Source of the DNA: Saliniradius amylolyticus
GTDB taxonomy: Bacteria; Pseudomonadota; Gammaproteobacteria; Enterobacterales; Alteromonadaceae
Assembly (NCBI RefSeq): GCF_003143555.1
Contig: NZ_CP029347.1
Coordinates: 1,116,001 to 1,180,000 of the forward strand
Reading direction: 5' to 3'
DNA: 64,000 bases
The position numbers and the translations under genes are program-made. The notes beneath the pieces were generated by a model. It worked only from the letters and a program-made list of their open reading frames with translations, was not told where the DNA came from and made no database searches. Shown here one piece after another: positions 53,499 to 63,227 of this stretch. The stretch's first letter is position 1. Every line of letters starts with the position of its first letter.

Positions 53499-55448
53499 AT
53501 GAATAACCTATCTTTGAATCTTCAGCTCAAGCTGAGCTTTCTGTCATTGTTACTTTTACTGCTCATTGTTGCAGCGGTTGGTTTTGTCGGTCTTAAGCGA
53601 GTGAACAATTATTTTGACGACTACCAGTACCAGTCCAGTAACACGAATCTGGCAGGGCGGATTCAGGCCAATCTATTAACAGTGCGCATGGCGGTAGTGA
53701 AGTTCTTCAGTGATCCAAATGAGGAGAATCTTACCGATTATGAAAGTCGGGTGACGCTACTATCCGAGCTTTTGCAAGCAGCTCAGCAGAACAACAGGAA
53801 TGATCAGCAGAGTCAAATTATCAGGGACATCGCTGCACAGTTTCAGCGTTATAAGGACGGTTTTGACAAGGTCAGGGAATATTACGCTCAGCGAGATGAC
53901 ATCGTATATCAGGACTTGGACCCTGCGGGCTTAGCGATGCGCAAAAGTGCCACCGAGATTATTACGTTAGCACGGCAGAGTGGCGATACGGAACTCAGTT
54001 ATTTTTCCGCTCACGCACAACAAAGCCTGCTGCTAGGGCGTTTGTATACGAATAAGTTTTTACTGAATAATGATATCTCAGATGAGCGGCGGGCTCTTGG
54101 TGAGCTTGATGAGTTGGAAATGGCGCTGAACCAGCTGGATAGCCTGAGCTTAAGTGCCCGGGAAGACGCATTAAAGCAAGATATCAGAGAGCAGCGCCAA
54201 AGGTACTTACAGGCTCTAAAAGAAGTAACTGAGGTGATCGTGGCTCGAAACCAGGTCATCAATGGAGTGTTAAACACCCTGGGTCCTCAGATGGCCGGTG
54301 AGATAGAGCAGTTAAAGTTAGAAATTGCTAAGACTCAGGAGCGACTGGGACAGGAGGCGGTATCGGCGTCGGATTCGGCCAATTTCTGGGTTCTTGTTGT
54401 GGTGGCTTTGTCTCTAGTGGCAGGTGTGGCGGCGGCCATATTCATGCCCCAGTTTATTATGCGTCCTATAGGTGGTGAGCCCAGAACCATTGAGCGTATC
54501 GCCCGTCGTGTGGCCGACGGTGACCTGATGGTCGTTAATGACTCCGGTAAAGAAGTTACTGGCATCTATGCCGCGTTGCTGCAGATGGTGACAAAACTGC
54601 GTGATGTTATCAGTCAAATTGACAAATCCAGCGACGAACTTTCGGAGTCGGCTTCCAGTTTGGCGTCGGTCACCACACAAACCTCCAAAAGCACGGACAA
54701 TCAGCTTAACCAGCTGTCTCAGGCCGCCACGGCAATGGAAGAGATGGCCGCGTCGGTTCAGGAAGTGACCAAGAACGCTCAGGGTGCGGCGCAGGCAGCA
54801 TCGGAAACGGACAAGAGCGCTTCTCACGGTCAGCAGCTGGTACAGTCTACCGCCGATAGTATCCAGGTATTGGTACGCAATATTAACCATGTATCGGAAA
54901 CTATCGACAACCTTAATAAGGAAGCGGAGAGCATGGGCTCAATACTGGGGACCATTAATGGTATCGCCGAACAGACCAATCTGCTGGCGTTAAATGCGGC
55001 CATTGAGGCCGCCCGGGCTGGTGAGCAGGGACGTGGTTTTGCGGTTGTGGCGGATGAAGTAAGGACCCTCGCCAGCCGAACTCAGCAGAGTACTGATGAG
55101 ATTCAAAGTATGCTGAACCGGCTACAGGGGGAAACGCGTCGTTCGGTGGAGTCAATGCGCGGAACAATGACCGAGACAGAAACGACCATCGACAAGGCTA
55201 ACCAGACCCAGGAAGCCTTCGTGCTGATTACCGATTCGGTAAATAACATTAATGATATGAATCACCAAATCGCCAGTGCGGCAGAGGAGCAATCTGCGGT
55301 CGCTGAAGACATTAATCGCAACATTATGGAAATTAACACCATGGCTAAGGAAACCTCAGACGGGGCGAAGAGCACGGCTCAATCAGCCAATCGTCTGGAG
55401 CATATGGCTGAGTCCCTGAAACAAAGCTGTGGTCACTTTAAGCTCTGA
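53499..55448 (+). CDS. Methyl-accepting chemotaxis protein, transmembrane type
   Basis: A 649-residue chemoreceptor. First helix [20 protein letters not shown] (about 13-33), a long helical periplasmic sensor (about 35-300) likely of the HBM/4-helix kind, second helix [19 protein letters not shown] (about 301-320), HAMP (about 325-375) and a signalling domain with tip [20 protein letters not shown]. The ATG at 53499 has GTGAGG upstream. No C-terminal CheR-tether pentapeptide is seen. The ligand is unknown. A second chemoreceptor is at the left end of the window. Confidence 0.93.
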   Translation: MNNLSLNLQLKLSFLSLLLLLLIVAAVGFVGLKRVNNYFDDYQYQSSNTNLAGRIQANLLTVRMAVVKFFSDPNEENLTDYESRVTLLSELLQAAQQNNRNDQQSQIIRDIAAQFQRYKDGFDKVREYYAQRDDIVYQDLDPAGLAMRKSATEIITLARQSGDTELSYFSAHAQQSLLLGRLYTNKFLLNNDISDERRALGELDELEMALNQLDSLSLSAREDALKQDIREQRQRYLQALKEVTEVIVARNQVINGVLNTLGPQMAGEIEQLKLEIAKTQERLGQEAVSASDSANFWVLVVVALSLVAGVAAAIFMPQFIMRPIGGEPRTIERIARRVADGDLMVVNDSGKEVTGIYAALLQMVTKLRDVISQIDKSSDELSESASSLASVTTQTSKSTDNQLNQLSQAATAMEEMAASVQEVTKNAQGAAQAASETDKSASHGQQLVQSTADSIQVLVRNINHVSETIDNLNKEAESMGSILGTINGIAEQTNLLALNAAIEAARAGEQGRGFAVVADEVRTLASRTQQSTDEIQSMLNRLQGETRRSVESMRGTMTETETTIDKANQTQEAFVLITDSVNNINDMNHQIASAAEEQSAVAEDINRNIMEINTMAKETSDGAKSTAQSANRLEHMAESLKQSCGHFKL

Positions 55449-55460
55449 GTGTAACGGGCT

Positions 55461-55877
55461 TTATTGGGCCTGCCATATCATCATTATATGACAGGCTACG
55501 ACCACCGTAGTGAGGTGGAGCCGTAGCTTCAGGTAATGGCTATGTTCGCGAAATAACAGACGATCATAAATCCAAAGCCACACAAACAGCCCGGACAGAA
55601 TAGCCAGCTCAACCGGCGTGCTTATGATGACAAGGTCACCAATGGCCGCCAGCAAAAAGGCCAATACCACAGGTGTGACCGACAATAGGTGGGGGGTGGG
55701 CGCATGCTGGTGTTTCACCGCCCAGCCCCATTGGGTTCCGGCCATAAAGCTTAAAATAACTAAGCTGTACAAACTAAACCATTGTGTCGCCAGAGTTGGT
55801 GGTAGCCACCCAAAAACACTGCCAGCACTTAATATGACAAAGGGCAAAATGCCCGCCCATCCCAATAGTAAATACAT
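55461..55877 (-). CDS. DUF3429 membrane protein
   Basis: A 138-residue protein with about four hydrophobic helices (LLGWAGILPFVILSAGSVFG, SLYSLVILSFMAGTQWGWAV), typical of DUF3429. AGGGAG precedes the ATG at 55877. Function unknown; convergent with the chemoreceptor and separated from it by only 12 bases. Confidence 0.85.
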   Translation of the reverse strand: MYLLLGWAGILPFVILSAGSVFGWLPPTLATQWFSLYSLVILSFMAGTQWGWAVKHQHAPTPHLLSVTPVVLAFLLAAIGDLVIISTPVELAILSGLFVWLWIYDRLLFREHSHYLKLRLHLTTVVVACHIMMIWQAQ

Positions 55878-55980
55878 AATCAGACTCCCTGAGCAGAGAT
55901 AAGGCTTTTTAGCCTGAATTACGGACTTTATATGGCGTAGGGAACAGGAAAGATCGGTTAAAGGGTAGAAGGAGAAGGAA

Positions 55981-56011
55981 AGGCAGACCAGTGAAACAGG
56001 TCTGCCTTTTT
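55981..56011. terminator. Hairpin terminator 3' of the aminotransferase gene
   Basis: AGGCAGACC, loop AGTGAAACA, GGTCTGCCT then TTTT on the plus strand; the minus-strand flank is CTTTCCTT. It should end the aminotransferase transcript and may work both ways. Confidence 0.65.
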
Positions 56012-56020
56012 ACGTCCCGT

Positions 56021-57205
56021 TTAGAGTACGGCGGCGATGGAGTCGGCCAGATAGTCTACGTTGGACTTACTGATCCCGGCCACGTTGATGCGGCTGGAGT
56101 CTACGAAGTAGATGGAGTACTCATTACGCAGTTGCTGTACCTGCTCGGGAGTAATACACAGATAGGTAAACATGCCTTTCTGACGAGTAATAAAGTCAAA
56201 GTCATGGCCCTTGGCCTTGAGCTTGTCAGCCAGCATCTGACGCAGGGTGTGCATACGCTCTCGCATCTCGGTGACCTCGGCCAGCCATTGCTGCTTCAAA
56301 TCATCGCTGTTTAAGATGATATCCACCAATGCACCTCCATATGACGGTGGCATGGAGTAGATACCGCGAGCGACAGACTGGATCTGAGTTTGCACTGCAT
56401 CGCGTATTTTCTGGTCGGGGGTAATCATGGCTGCCAGTCCCACGCGCTCTCGGTACAGACCGAAATTCTTCGAGCAGGAGGCCGCGACCAATACTTCCGG
56501 CAGGTTTTCGGTTAGCAGGCGCAGACCGTAGGCGTCTTCATCCATCCCGTCGCCAAAGCCCTGATAGGCGATGTCGATAAAGGGAATGAATTGCTTTTCT
56601 TTCGCCAGCTCCAGTACCTGATGCCACTGCTCTTTGGTTAAATCGGCACCGGTGGGGTTATGGCAGCAGCCATGCAGCAACACCACATCATTTTTCTTCG
56701 ACTGCTGAAGGCTTTGCAGCATATCGTCGAAGCGAATGCCGGCCAGTTCTTTATCGAAGTAGGTATAGGTCTTGATTTCCAGGCCGGCACTGCCGATCAG
56801 CGGAATATGATTGGCCCAGGTGGGGTCAGAAACCCAAACGGTGGTGTCGCCTTTGGCGCGTTTAATCAGTTCGGCCAGAATACGCAGGGCACCACAGCCG
56901 CCGGGAGCCTGTACCGCTGCTACGCGATCGTCTATCAAGGTCTTGTGCTCCTGACCCAGCAGCAGCTTCAACATACCCTCGATGTAACCAGGCACACCCT
57001 GGGGTGTGATATAGGTCTTGGAATCCTCGTTGGCGAGCAGAATATTTTGTGCTTTCGCTACCGCACTCATAATCGGGGTGCGGCCCTGCTCATCTTTATA
57101 GACGCCCACGCCCAGATCAACTTTCTTTGGGTTAGTATCGGCTTTGTAGGCAGTGGATAGGCCCAGAATGGGGTCGGCAGGTAATTGCTCAAGCACTTCT
57201 AGCAT
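56021..57205 (-). CDS. Aspartate/aromatic aminotransferase (class I, AspC/TyrB)
   Basis: A 394-residue PLP enzyme that interconverts amino acids and 2-oxo acids, using 2-oxoglutarate/glutamate. The internal-aldimine Lys is in VAASCSKNFGLYRERVG, with LHGCCHNPTGADLT and PFIDIAYQGFGDGMDEDAYG as expected for AspC/TyrB. The start at 57205 has GAGGGA upstream. Sequence alone does not decide between aspartate and tyrosine/phenylalanine as preferred substrate. Confidence 0.93.
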   Translation of the reverse strand: MLEVLEQLPADPILGLSTAYKADTNPKKVDLGVGVYKDEQGRTPIMSAVAKAQNILLANEDSKTYITPQGVPGYIEGMLKLLLGQEHKTLIDDRVAAVQAPGGCGALRILAELIKRAKGDTTVWVSDPTWANHIPLIGSAGLEIKTYTYFDKELAGIRFDDMLQSLQQSKKNDVVLLHGCCHNPTGADLTKEQWHQVLELAKEKQFIPFIDIAYQGFGDGMDEDAYGLRLLTENLPEVLVAASCSKNFGLYRERVGLAAMITPDQKIRDAVQTQIQSVARGIYSMPPSYGGALVDIILNSDDLKQQWLAEVTEMRERMHTLRQMLADKLKAKGHDFDFITRQKGMFTYLCITPEQVQQLRNEYSIYFVDSSRINVAGISKSNVDYLADSIAAVL

Positions 57206-57305
57206 GATTTCCCTCTTTGATTAGGTCCCAGCGGGACAACTCGACTCAACAAAGGAGGTATTATGCCAGCGGCTTGATAAAGATCGAGATGAAAAATCAA
57301 ATATA

Positions 57306-58073
57306 TTATGTCGCTATCTGAAACTCATAACGCCGCTCGCCAAGAAACTCACTGTCGGGACCGTATTGCTGCTCGCGCCAGATAACCTGACTGGTTTGGC
57401 TAACCAACAGTAACGTACAGGATCGTGTGCCATAGCTCTGGCCTTGTATAAATCGGGCCGATAGCTGGCGTTCCCAGTCTTTGGGAATGCCGGTGTCTGG
57501 CAAATGGACATCGTCGGCTTGCTGGGTATTGTGCAAAAGGGCCAGAAGAGCCGGTTCGGCGGGCGCCTGACTTTGGCAAATGTGAGCCAGTTCTTCGCAG
57601 CCAGCCAGTGTCTTTGGCCAGGGGGTATGAATATCGGCATTGGACAAGCCATAGATGTCAGACTTCAGAACGTCATACTCATCGGAAAAATTATTGTAAG
57701 CCACAAGTTGGTCTGCATCGCCAAACAGCAGATTATAGCCATTGTACTGATGCCGGGTTTGGCGCAGCCTTTGGATCGTGGCTTCGATGTTCTCGTTGCC
57801 TTTTAGGTAGTTACTGACCAAATGACCACGGCTGAGTTTATCTTTATCCATGGTCTTGGGAGCACGGATATTGGTCAGTGCCGCAAAACGGCCCTTGGTG
57901 GTCAGTCCCATCCAGGTGCCGCCGGCCTGTAAATCCTGACCGGCCAGCAATTCAGGAGAATCAGCCCAGAAGCCCGATGCTTGAGTGGGCCGGGCAAAGA
58001 ACTCATCCCGGTTGGCAGCCACAATGAGTTTGTAGTCGGGGTGCTGATTCAGAGCGACAAAGAGTACGCACAT
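57306..58073 (-). CDS. NRDE/TANGO2-family protein
   Basis: A 255-residue protein with Cys2 exposed after Met (MCVLFVALNQHPDYKLIVAA) and the name-giving NRDE motif (AANRDEFFARPTQA), then GGTWMGLTTKGRFAALTNIR. Cys2 suggests an N-terminal nucleophile fold. TANGO2 relatives are linked to heme or lipid handling; the bacterial role is unsettled. The 146 bases up to the divergent PLP gene hold no other gene. Confidence 0.88.
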   Translation of the reverse strand: MCVLFVALNQHPDYKLIVAANRDEFFARPTQASGFWADSPELLAGQDLQAGGTWMGLTTKGRFAALTNIRAPKTMDKDKLSRGHLVSNYLKGNENIEATIQRLRQTRHQYNGYNLLFGDADQLVAYNNFSDEYDVLKSDIYGLSNADIHTPWPKTLAGCEELAHICQSQAPAEPALLALLHNTQQADDVHLPDTGIPKDWERQLSARFIQGQSYGTRSCTLLLVSQTSQVIWREQQYGPDSEFLGERRYEFQIAT

Positions 58074-58220
58074 AATGAAAGGCCCTGAGGTTATAGGCTA
58101 ATAGCAAAAAATTGCATCTTAGACGGATTCTCTCTCGACAATGCCCTTATCATATTGGATTATCGGGGCAGATTCAGTGTTATCAGCGAATGATGTTCGC
58201 CGTAGTGTAAGGGGAGTATT

Positions 58221-59459
58221 TTGCAGTCTAAAGGGTTTACCACTCGTCTGGTTCACGCCGATCGTACCTTAAATCAGCCACAAGACGGGGCCGTGCATCA
58301 GCCCACCAGTAATTCGGTGTTGTTTGAATACCAGCGTGTTGAAGAGCTGGTCGATGTGTTTCAGGGGCGTAAAAATGCCCATGCCTATTCCCGTCAGTCA
58401 TCTGGGTCCATTAATGCGCTTCAGAATATGCTGGCGCAAATGGAAGAGGGCGTTGGGGCGCTTACTTTTGCTACCGGTATGGCGGCCATTACTACGGCTA
58501 TGCTGACCTTGTTAAAGCATGGCGATCATCTGATTCTGAGCCAGTTTTTGTTTGGCAATACCAATAGTTTTGCCAATACCCTGGAAGGCTTTGGTATTGA
58601 CGTAACTTTGGTGGATGTGACCGACGTGACTGCGGTCAAAGAGGCTATCAAACCGAATACTCGCGCAGTGTATTTGGAAACGATTGCCAACCCCGTGACT
58701 CAGGTAGCGGACTTGCAGGCCATCGGCCAGTTGTGTGAAGAACACGGACTGGTTTATATGCTGGATAACACCATGACACCAGCCTTTTTATTCGATGCCA
58801 AAAAAGCCAGAGCTTCACTGGTACTGGGTTCGCTGACCAAATACATTGCCGGTCACGGTCATGTGTTGGGCGGTGCAGTTATTGACACCGGCTTGTATGA
58901 CTGGACTCGTTTCCCCAACATTAACGAGGACTATAAGAGCCAGCCAGAAGAGATGTGGGGGCTGACTCAAATAAAGAAAAAAGGTCTTCGGGATATGGGG
59001 GGCTGCCTGACGCCAGACTCTGCGCACTTAATTTCCGTTGGCATGGAAACTCTGGCGCTGCGCATGGAAAAATGCTGCACCAGTGCTATGAAACTGGCGA
59101 CATACCTGGATCAGCACGATAAAGTTGAAACGGTCTACTATCCGGGCCTGCCCAGTCATCCTCAGCACTTTATTGCCCGGGAATTGTTTAAATACTACGG
59201 CGGCATTTTAAGCATTGACCTCAAACCTGAGGTGGACTGCTTTGCCTTTATGAATGAGTTACAACTGGTACTCAATGCCACTCATCTGGGTGATACCCGA
59301 ACGCTGGGGATTCCGGTAGCTCATACCATTTACTATGAAATGGGCGCGGAGCAGCGCGCGAAGATGGGCATCAGCGATAATATGATTCGCTTCAGTGTGG
59401 GCATTGAGGATACCGACGACATCATCGCCGACTTCGACCAGGCGTTAGATAAGGTATAA
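58221..59459 (+). CDS. Cys/Met-metabolism PLP enzyme (gamma-lyase/synthase family)
   Basis: A 412-residue PLP enzyme of the cystathionine gamma-synthase/lyase superfamily. The PLP Lys is in LGSLTKYIAGHGHVLGGAVI; YSRQSSGSINALQNMLAQME, LETIANPVTQVADL and LGDTRTLGIPVAHT are family blocks. The start is TTG 58221, with GGGGAG 6 bases upstream. The deletion and phrasing around YDWTRFPNINEDYKSQPEE may indicate a methionine gamma-lyase or O-acetylhomoserine sulfhydrylase type; the exact reaction cannot be fixed. Confidence 0.9.
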   Translation: MQSKGFTTRLVHADRTLNQPQDGAVHQPTSNSVLFEYQRVEELVDVFQGRKNAHAYSRQSSGSINALQNMLAQMEEGVGALTFATGMAAITTAMLTLLKHGDHLILSQFLFGNTNSFANTLEGFGIDVTLVDVTDVTAVKEAIKPNTRAVYLETIANPVTQVADLQAIGQLCEEHGLVYMLDNTMTPAFLFDAKKARASLVLGSLTKYIAGHGHVLGGAVIDTGLYDWTRFPNINEDYKSQPEEMWGLTQIKKKGLRDMGGCLTPDSAHLISVGMETLALRMEKCCTSAMKLATYLDQHDKVETVYYPGLPSHPQHFIARELFKYYGGILSIDLKPEVDCFAFMNELQLVLNATHLGDTRTLGIPVAHTIYYEMGAEQRAKMGISDNMIRFSVGIEDTDDIIADFDQALDKV

Positions 59460-59464
59460 AAAAG

Positions 59465-59495
59465 AACGCCCCGATAGCGGGGCGTTGCTGTTTTT
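59465..59495 (+). terminator. Terminator after the PLP enzyme gene
   Basis: AACGCCCCG, loop ATAG, CGGGGCGTT, then GCTGTTTTT. It also lies 3' of the convergent CHRD lipoprotein gene. Confidence 0.82.
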
Positions 59496-59511
59496 AAGCT
59501 GCGTTGCCGGG

Positions 59512-61980
59512 TTATTCAAAGCCCAGCGTAATTTGACCACGGATCTCACCAGACGGGAATGCGTCGGTATGGAAGTTAGTGTATAACCCTTCCGCTTGCA
59601 TTAGTGCCATCTGTGCTTCGGTTAATGTGGCATCTAAGGTCCAGAGGCCCGCGTCGGGGTTAGTTAACCCAATTACCACACCACCATTTTCACCCACCGC
59701 GCCTTGGTGGATATGGGCCGCATTGGGACTGATGTCCATGACGTTAATGATGGCTTTGATGGTCATCGTTGATGTATTGAGGGTTATTGCACCTTCACCC
59801 ATGGCATTGGTATCAACGGCGGGCACTTCCTGGTCGCCGGTCGCGGTCACGCCATAGACTTCAATATTGTCGGGGGTAATTTGACCGCGAAGTTCACCCG
59901 ATGGATTTGCCGGCGTGTGAATATTGACATAATGCCCCCCTTCAACCAAACGAGCGGCGTTAGTGGCATCGATCATAGCTCCCGCTGGCGTCATCCAGAC
60001 ATTGGCGTCATCCATGCTTTGCTCTAGCGTGACATAGACTGGCCCGTTCTCACCGGCATAGCCTGTGTGAATGTGGGCCATAGTGGCATCTTCCACACCC
60101 ATGGTGACGGCAACCAGATCCACTGCCAATGTCGTTGTGTCTAAGGTCGCGTATCCGTACCCCATGGCATCGGTGGTAACAGAAGGGACTTCCTGACTGC
60201 CACTCAGCGGAAAGGTCACTACGGCCATGGTCTCAGGTACGATCTGGCCGCGTACTTCGCCGCTGGGGTTGGCCTCGGTATGGACGTTGATATACCACTC
60301 ACCGCTTTTCAGCGCTTCGATCATTGGGTCAAGCAGATTGGTGGCTGGCAGGGTGTAGGTATCATCCCCGGAAGCTTGTAACGGGAAGGCAACCGGGCCA
60401 TTTCGGCCAATGTTCCCGTCGTGCACATGCACTCCCGTGACGTTGTCTACGGCGCTGGTATCCACAGTGACACTGAACAAGCGGTCGTCTTCATCCAGCA
60501 ACACCGTTGCCGCTGCTGTTGCTGCTGTATCGACAGCCGGGACTTCCTGCATGCCATCAAGGCTCACTTCGAAGGTTTGAGTGGCGTCCAGGCTGACCGG
60601 GGCAGGTTTGGAGTCATCCAGAATGACCGCCTGCAGAGGTGTACCACCGCCATTCGCTTCCAACGCTACCGCGCTGAGTACGTCACCATTGTTCAGTTCA
60701 ACCATTAACGGGCCAATGGCCTCGGTTTTGGTGTCGGCTGGGGTAATAGTGATGTAGTAGGTGCCTTCAGCCAGCTCAACATAGCCGGTGGTCGCCAGGT
60801 TCGTTGCGTCATAGGGCACGTCAGTGAAGGCAGGATCGTCGTCGCTGATATCATCATCGGCGGTGACGTAAATGTCCACATCACCGGCCGCTGGCGCGTT
60901 GTGGATTAGGCGTACCTTGGCGGCCGTCGCGATGCTTCTGTGATCATCCGTTAGCAACGCTAACTGGATGTCGGCAAGAGTATTGGTCGCAATAGCCGTA
61001 TAAGCCATGCCCTGCATGGGAGCGACAGCGGCATCATCAATAGCCACCACGCTGTTATCTGCGTCGGCAACCACATCCACGAGCAACTCGTCGGCAGGCA
61101 CTGCCAGGTAGTCGGTGGCGTTAGGATAGGCTAAGCCATCTAGCTGATAATGCATGGGCATAGTTGCATTATTTACCAGCACATCAACGGCTGGCGCATC
61201 AGGACTGCCATGCAGAACGCGCAGATTAGCACCGGTATTTGTGTCCCAAAGCCTGGTTGCGCCATTGGCGTCTACCGCCAGCAGGGTAACCGGTGAATCA
61301 CCAGCGCCGGTGTTGTCAGTAGCGGCAACCATTAAGTCGGCGCCGTCGGCCAGATTGATAGTACCTGAGTCAAACACCACAGTATCGGCTCCGGCCGGGG
61401 TGATGCGCACCCGATAATCACCTCCCGCTACTTCTGTCTGGGCGGTATATTCTTTGAAAGATAAAGTAGCTAGTGCCTGTTCACTGGCTAACTCGGCATC
61501 GGGAGCAGTAACATAAATATCTACCATCGGAGCATTGGCTGCAGCATGCAGAATCTGCACCCGAGCGTTGCCACTGGTGACAGTGGTTTCGGCATTTTCC
61601 AACACGAGTGGCTCGATATCCCCCACCTGACCGACAGCTACAACATCGTAATTCATGTCGCCAGTGAGAGTCAGATCCACCGGGCCGATCACAGTAGCGC
61701 TGTCTCCACCAGGTAAATTGGCGTTCACTTCTACGGTATAAGTGTCAGATAAAACGGACTGCCAGCCTGTGGAAGCCTGGTAGTCAGCGCCCTCTGAAAG
61801 GGTGTCGCCATTAGCGATAACATTAACGGTCGGGGCGTCAGAAACCGCATGAGTGACCCTCAAATTACTGAACGCTGGCGGCTCAGGGGGCTCCGGTAGG
61901 GGGTCGGAGTCACTGTTTAAGCAACCGGTAAGAACAAATGGCAGTGTTAAGGCTGCCAGTATTGGTGTTATGGATTTCAT
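59512..61980 (-). CDS. Lipoprotein with DUF4397 and three CHRD domains
   Basis: An 822-residue lipoprotein: lipobox LTGC at about residue 19, a Pro-rich linker, DUF4397 modules (about 40-480; AVSDAPTVNVIANG, RVLHGSPDAPAVDVLVN, RLIHNAPAAGDVDIYVT), then three CHRD modules (about 485-820), each with a xQEVP start, a HxH pair (HVHDGNIG, HIHTGYAG, HIHQGAVG) and an end of the form NPSGE.RGQI. It has low Cys and is acidic, typical of cell-surface adhesive proteins. GGAG precedes the ATG. Likely surface-displayed; ligand unknown. Confidence 0.88.
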   Translation of the reverse strand: MKSITPILAALTLPFVLTGCLNSDSDPLPEPPEPPAFSNLRVTHAVSDAPTVNVIANGDTLSEGADYQASTGWQSVLSDTYTVEVNANLPGGDSATVIGPVDLTLTGDMNYDVVAVGQVGDIEPLVLENAETTVTSGNARVQILHAAANAPMVDIYVTAPDAELASEQALATLSFKEYTAQTEVAGGDYRVRITPAGADTVVFDSGTINLADGADLMVAATDNTGAGDSPVTLLAVDANGATRLWDTNTGANLRVLHGSPDAPAVDVLVNNATMPMHYQLDGLAYPNATDYLAVPADELLVDVVADADNSVVAIDDAAVAPMQGMAYTAIATNTLADIQLALLTDDHRSIATAAKVRLIHNAPAAGDVDIYVTADDDISDDDPAFTDVPYDATNLATTGYVELAEGTYYITITPADTKTEAIGPLMVELNNGDVLSAVALEANGGGTPLQAVILDDSKPAPVSLDATQTFEVSLDGMQEVPAVDTAATAAATVLLDEDDRLFSVTVDTSAVDNVTGVHVHDGNIGRNGPVAFPLQASGDDTYTLPATNLLDPMIEALKSGEWYINVHTEANPSGEVRGQIVPETMAVVTFPLSGSQEVPSVTTDAMGYGYATLDTTTLAVDLVAVTMGVEDATMAHIHTGYAGENGPVYVTLEQSMDDANVWMTPAGAMIDATNAARLVEGGHYVNIHTPANPSGELRGQITPDNIEVYGVTATGDQEVPAVDTNAMGEGAITLNTSTMTIKAIINVMDISPNAAHIHQGAVGENGGVVIGLTNPDAGLWTLDATLTEAQMALMQAEGLYTNFHTDAFPSGEIRGQITLGFE

Positions 61981-62156
61981 GGTGTTGCTCCATTGGTTAA
62001 TATCAAAGGAGCTTACGCTAGGTCAAAGTTAAGAGATCACAAATTATTTACAAATGGAATGTTCTATTTATTGGAATTATTTCGCCGTTTTTATGTGATT
62101 TATTTTCCAATCAATAAGACTAATATGACAAGTGTCCAATCTTGAGGAGTCTTGTT

Positions 62157-62768
62157 ATGAAGAATTTATTGGTAATTAAAACCAGCCTGAACGGCGATGC
62201 AGGCAATTCCAACAAACTGGTGAACGCCTTTGTGGAGAAGCTGCAACAGCAGCGGGATGTTAGTGTAACTCAGCGTAATTTGGCCGAAGACAGTCTGCCA
62301 CATCTGAGTCAGGCTGAGATGGCAAGCTGGATGACACCTGTCGATGAACGTGATGCTGGGCAGCAAGAACTGGCGGCAATTTCCGATACCCTGGTGAATG
62401 AACTGCAGCAGCACGATACTTTGGTGATTGGCATGCCGATGTACAATTTCGGCGCACCTTCGGTGTTCAAAGCCTGGGTGGACCGGGTAGCGCGGGCCGG
62501 TATTACCTTCCGTTATACCGAAAACGGCCCTGTGGGACTGGTGGAAAACAAAAAAGTGATCGTATTGGCTGCTCGCGGAGGCCAGTATCAAGGCACAGAC
62601 AAGGATACTCAGACTCAGTATCTGAAAAATTTCTTTGCCTTTATCGGCATTTCTGATGTGGAGTTTGTGTACGCGGAAGGGTTGGCTATGGGCGAGGATA
62701 GCTTTGAAAAAAGTTTTTCTGCCGCTAATGAAAAAATTTCTGAACTTCTTGGACAAACCGTTGCCTGA
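62157..62768 (+). CDS. azoR: FMN-dependent NADH-azoreductase
   Basis: A 203-residue flavodoxin-fold quinone/azo reductase. MKNLLVIKTSLNGDAGNSNK binds the FMN phosphate, and MPMYNFGAPSVFKAWVDRVA with FRYTENGPVGLVENKKVIVL are AzoR hallmarks. It transfers two electrons from NADH to quinones and azo compounds, so it may protect against quinone stress. The start is ATG 62157 with GAGGAG just upstream. A terminator follows. No LysR regulator is adjacent. Confidence 0.94.
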   Translation: MKNLLVIKTSLNGDAGNSNKLVNAFVEKLQQQRDVSVTQRNLAEDSLPHLSQAEMASWMTPVDERDAGQQELAAISDTLVNELQQHDTLVIGMPMYNFGAPSVFKAWVDRVARAGITFRYTENGPVGLVENKKVIVLAARGGQYQGTDKDTQTQYLKNFFAFIGISDVEFVYAEGLAMGEDSFEKSFSAANEKISELLGQTVA

Positions 62769-62831
62769 CCTTATGCAGTAAGTAAAGGTGCAAGCCTTTA
62801 TGAATGTGTGTTCCTAGTTGAGTGTGCTCTT

Positions 62832-62862
62832 AGGCCCTATCACCCCGATAGGGCCTTTTTTT
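62832..62862 (+). terminator. Terminator after azoR
   Basis: AGGCCCTATC, loop ACCCC, GATAGGGCCT and seven T. Confidence 0.92.
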
Positions 62863-63227
62863 ATGTCCAGGGATGGACGGTATCCCTCGAATGCAGGAGC
62901 AATTCGAGGGATATGTTAGGGCAAGGGGGCAAGCTTTTGCTCAAAGCATGGACTTGAACGGTTCTAGGTCGGCGTATGCCACGGGCGCATGGATGCGCAG
63001 GAGTGGCGATGTCCAGGGATGGACGGGCAAATAATCGCTCCTGGGTTTTCTGCATTTCCGCCGTCTATGTCGGTTCTGTGCGCAATACGCACAGAAGGGA
63101 GTTCCTCACTCAACCGTCCTATCCATAAAGTTATCTCAACCTATTTGCTCCTTATGCACGCTTTGCGTTTTAATAGCGAGCAGTCAGAACGGCTTTATCG
63201 CTGTTTGTGCCTCCTTAAAGGAATCCA
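62863..63227. repeat. Hairpin-rich gene-free region before the S9 peptidase
   Basis: No gene is supported. Perfect hairpins: TATCCCTCGAAT/ATTCGAGGGATA (62881-62913, 9-base loop containing GGA), GCGCAT/ATGCGC near 62985-62998, and TTCTGTGCG/CGCACAGAA (63074-63096). ATGTCCAGGGATGGACGG occurs twice (from about 62863 and 63008). AAAGGA before the peptidase ATG is its ribosome site. Confidence 0.7.
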
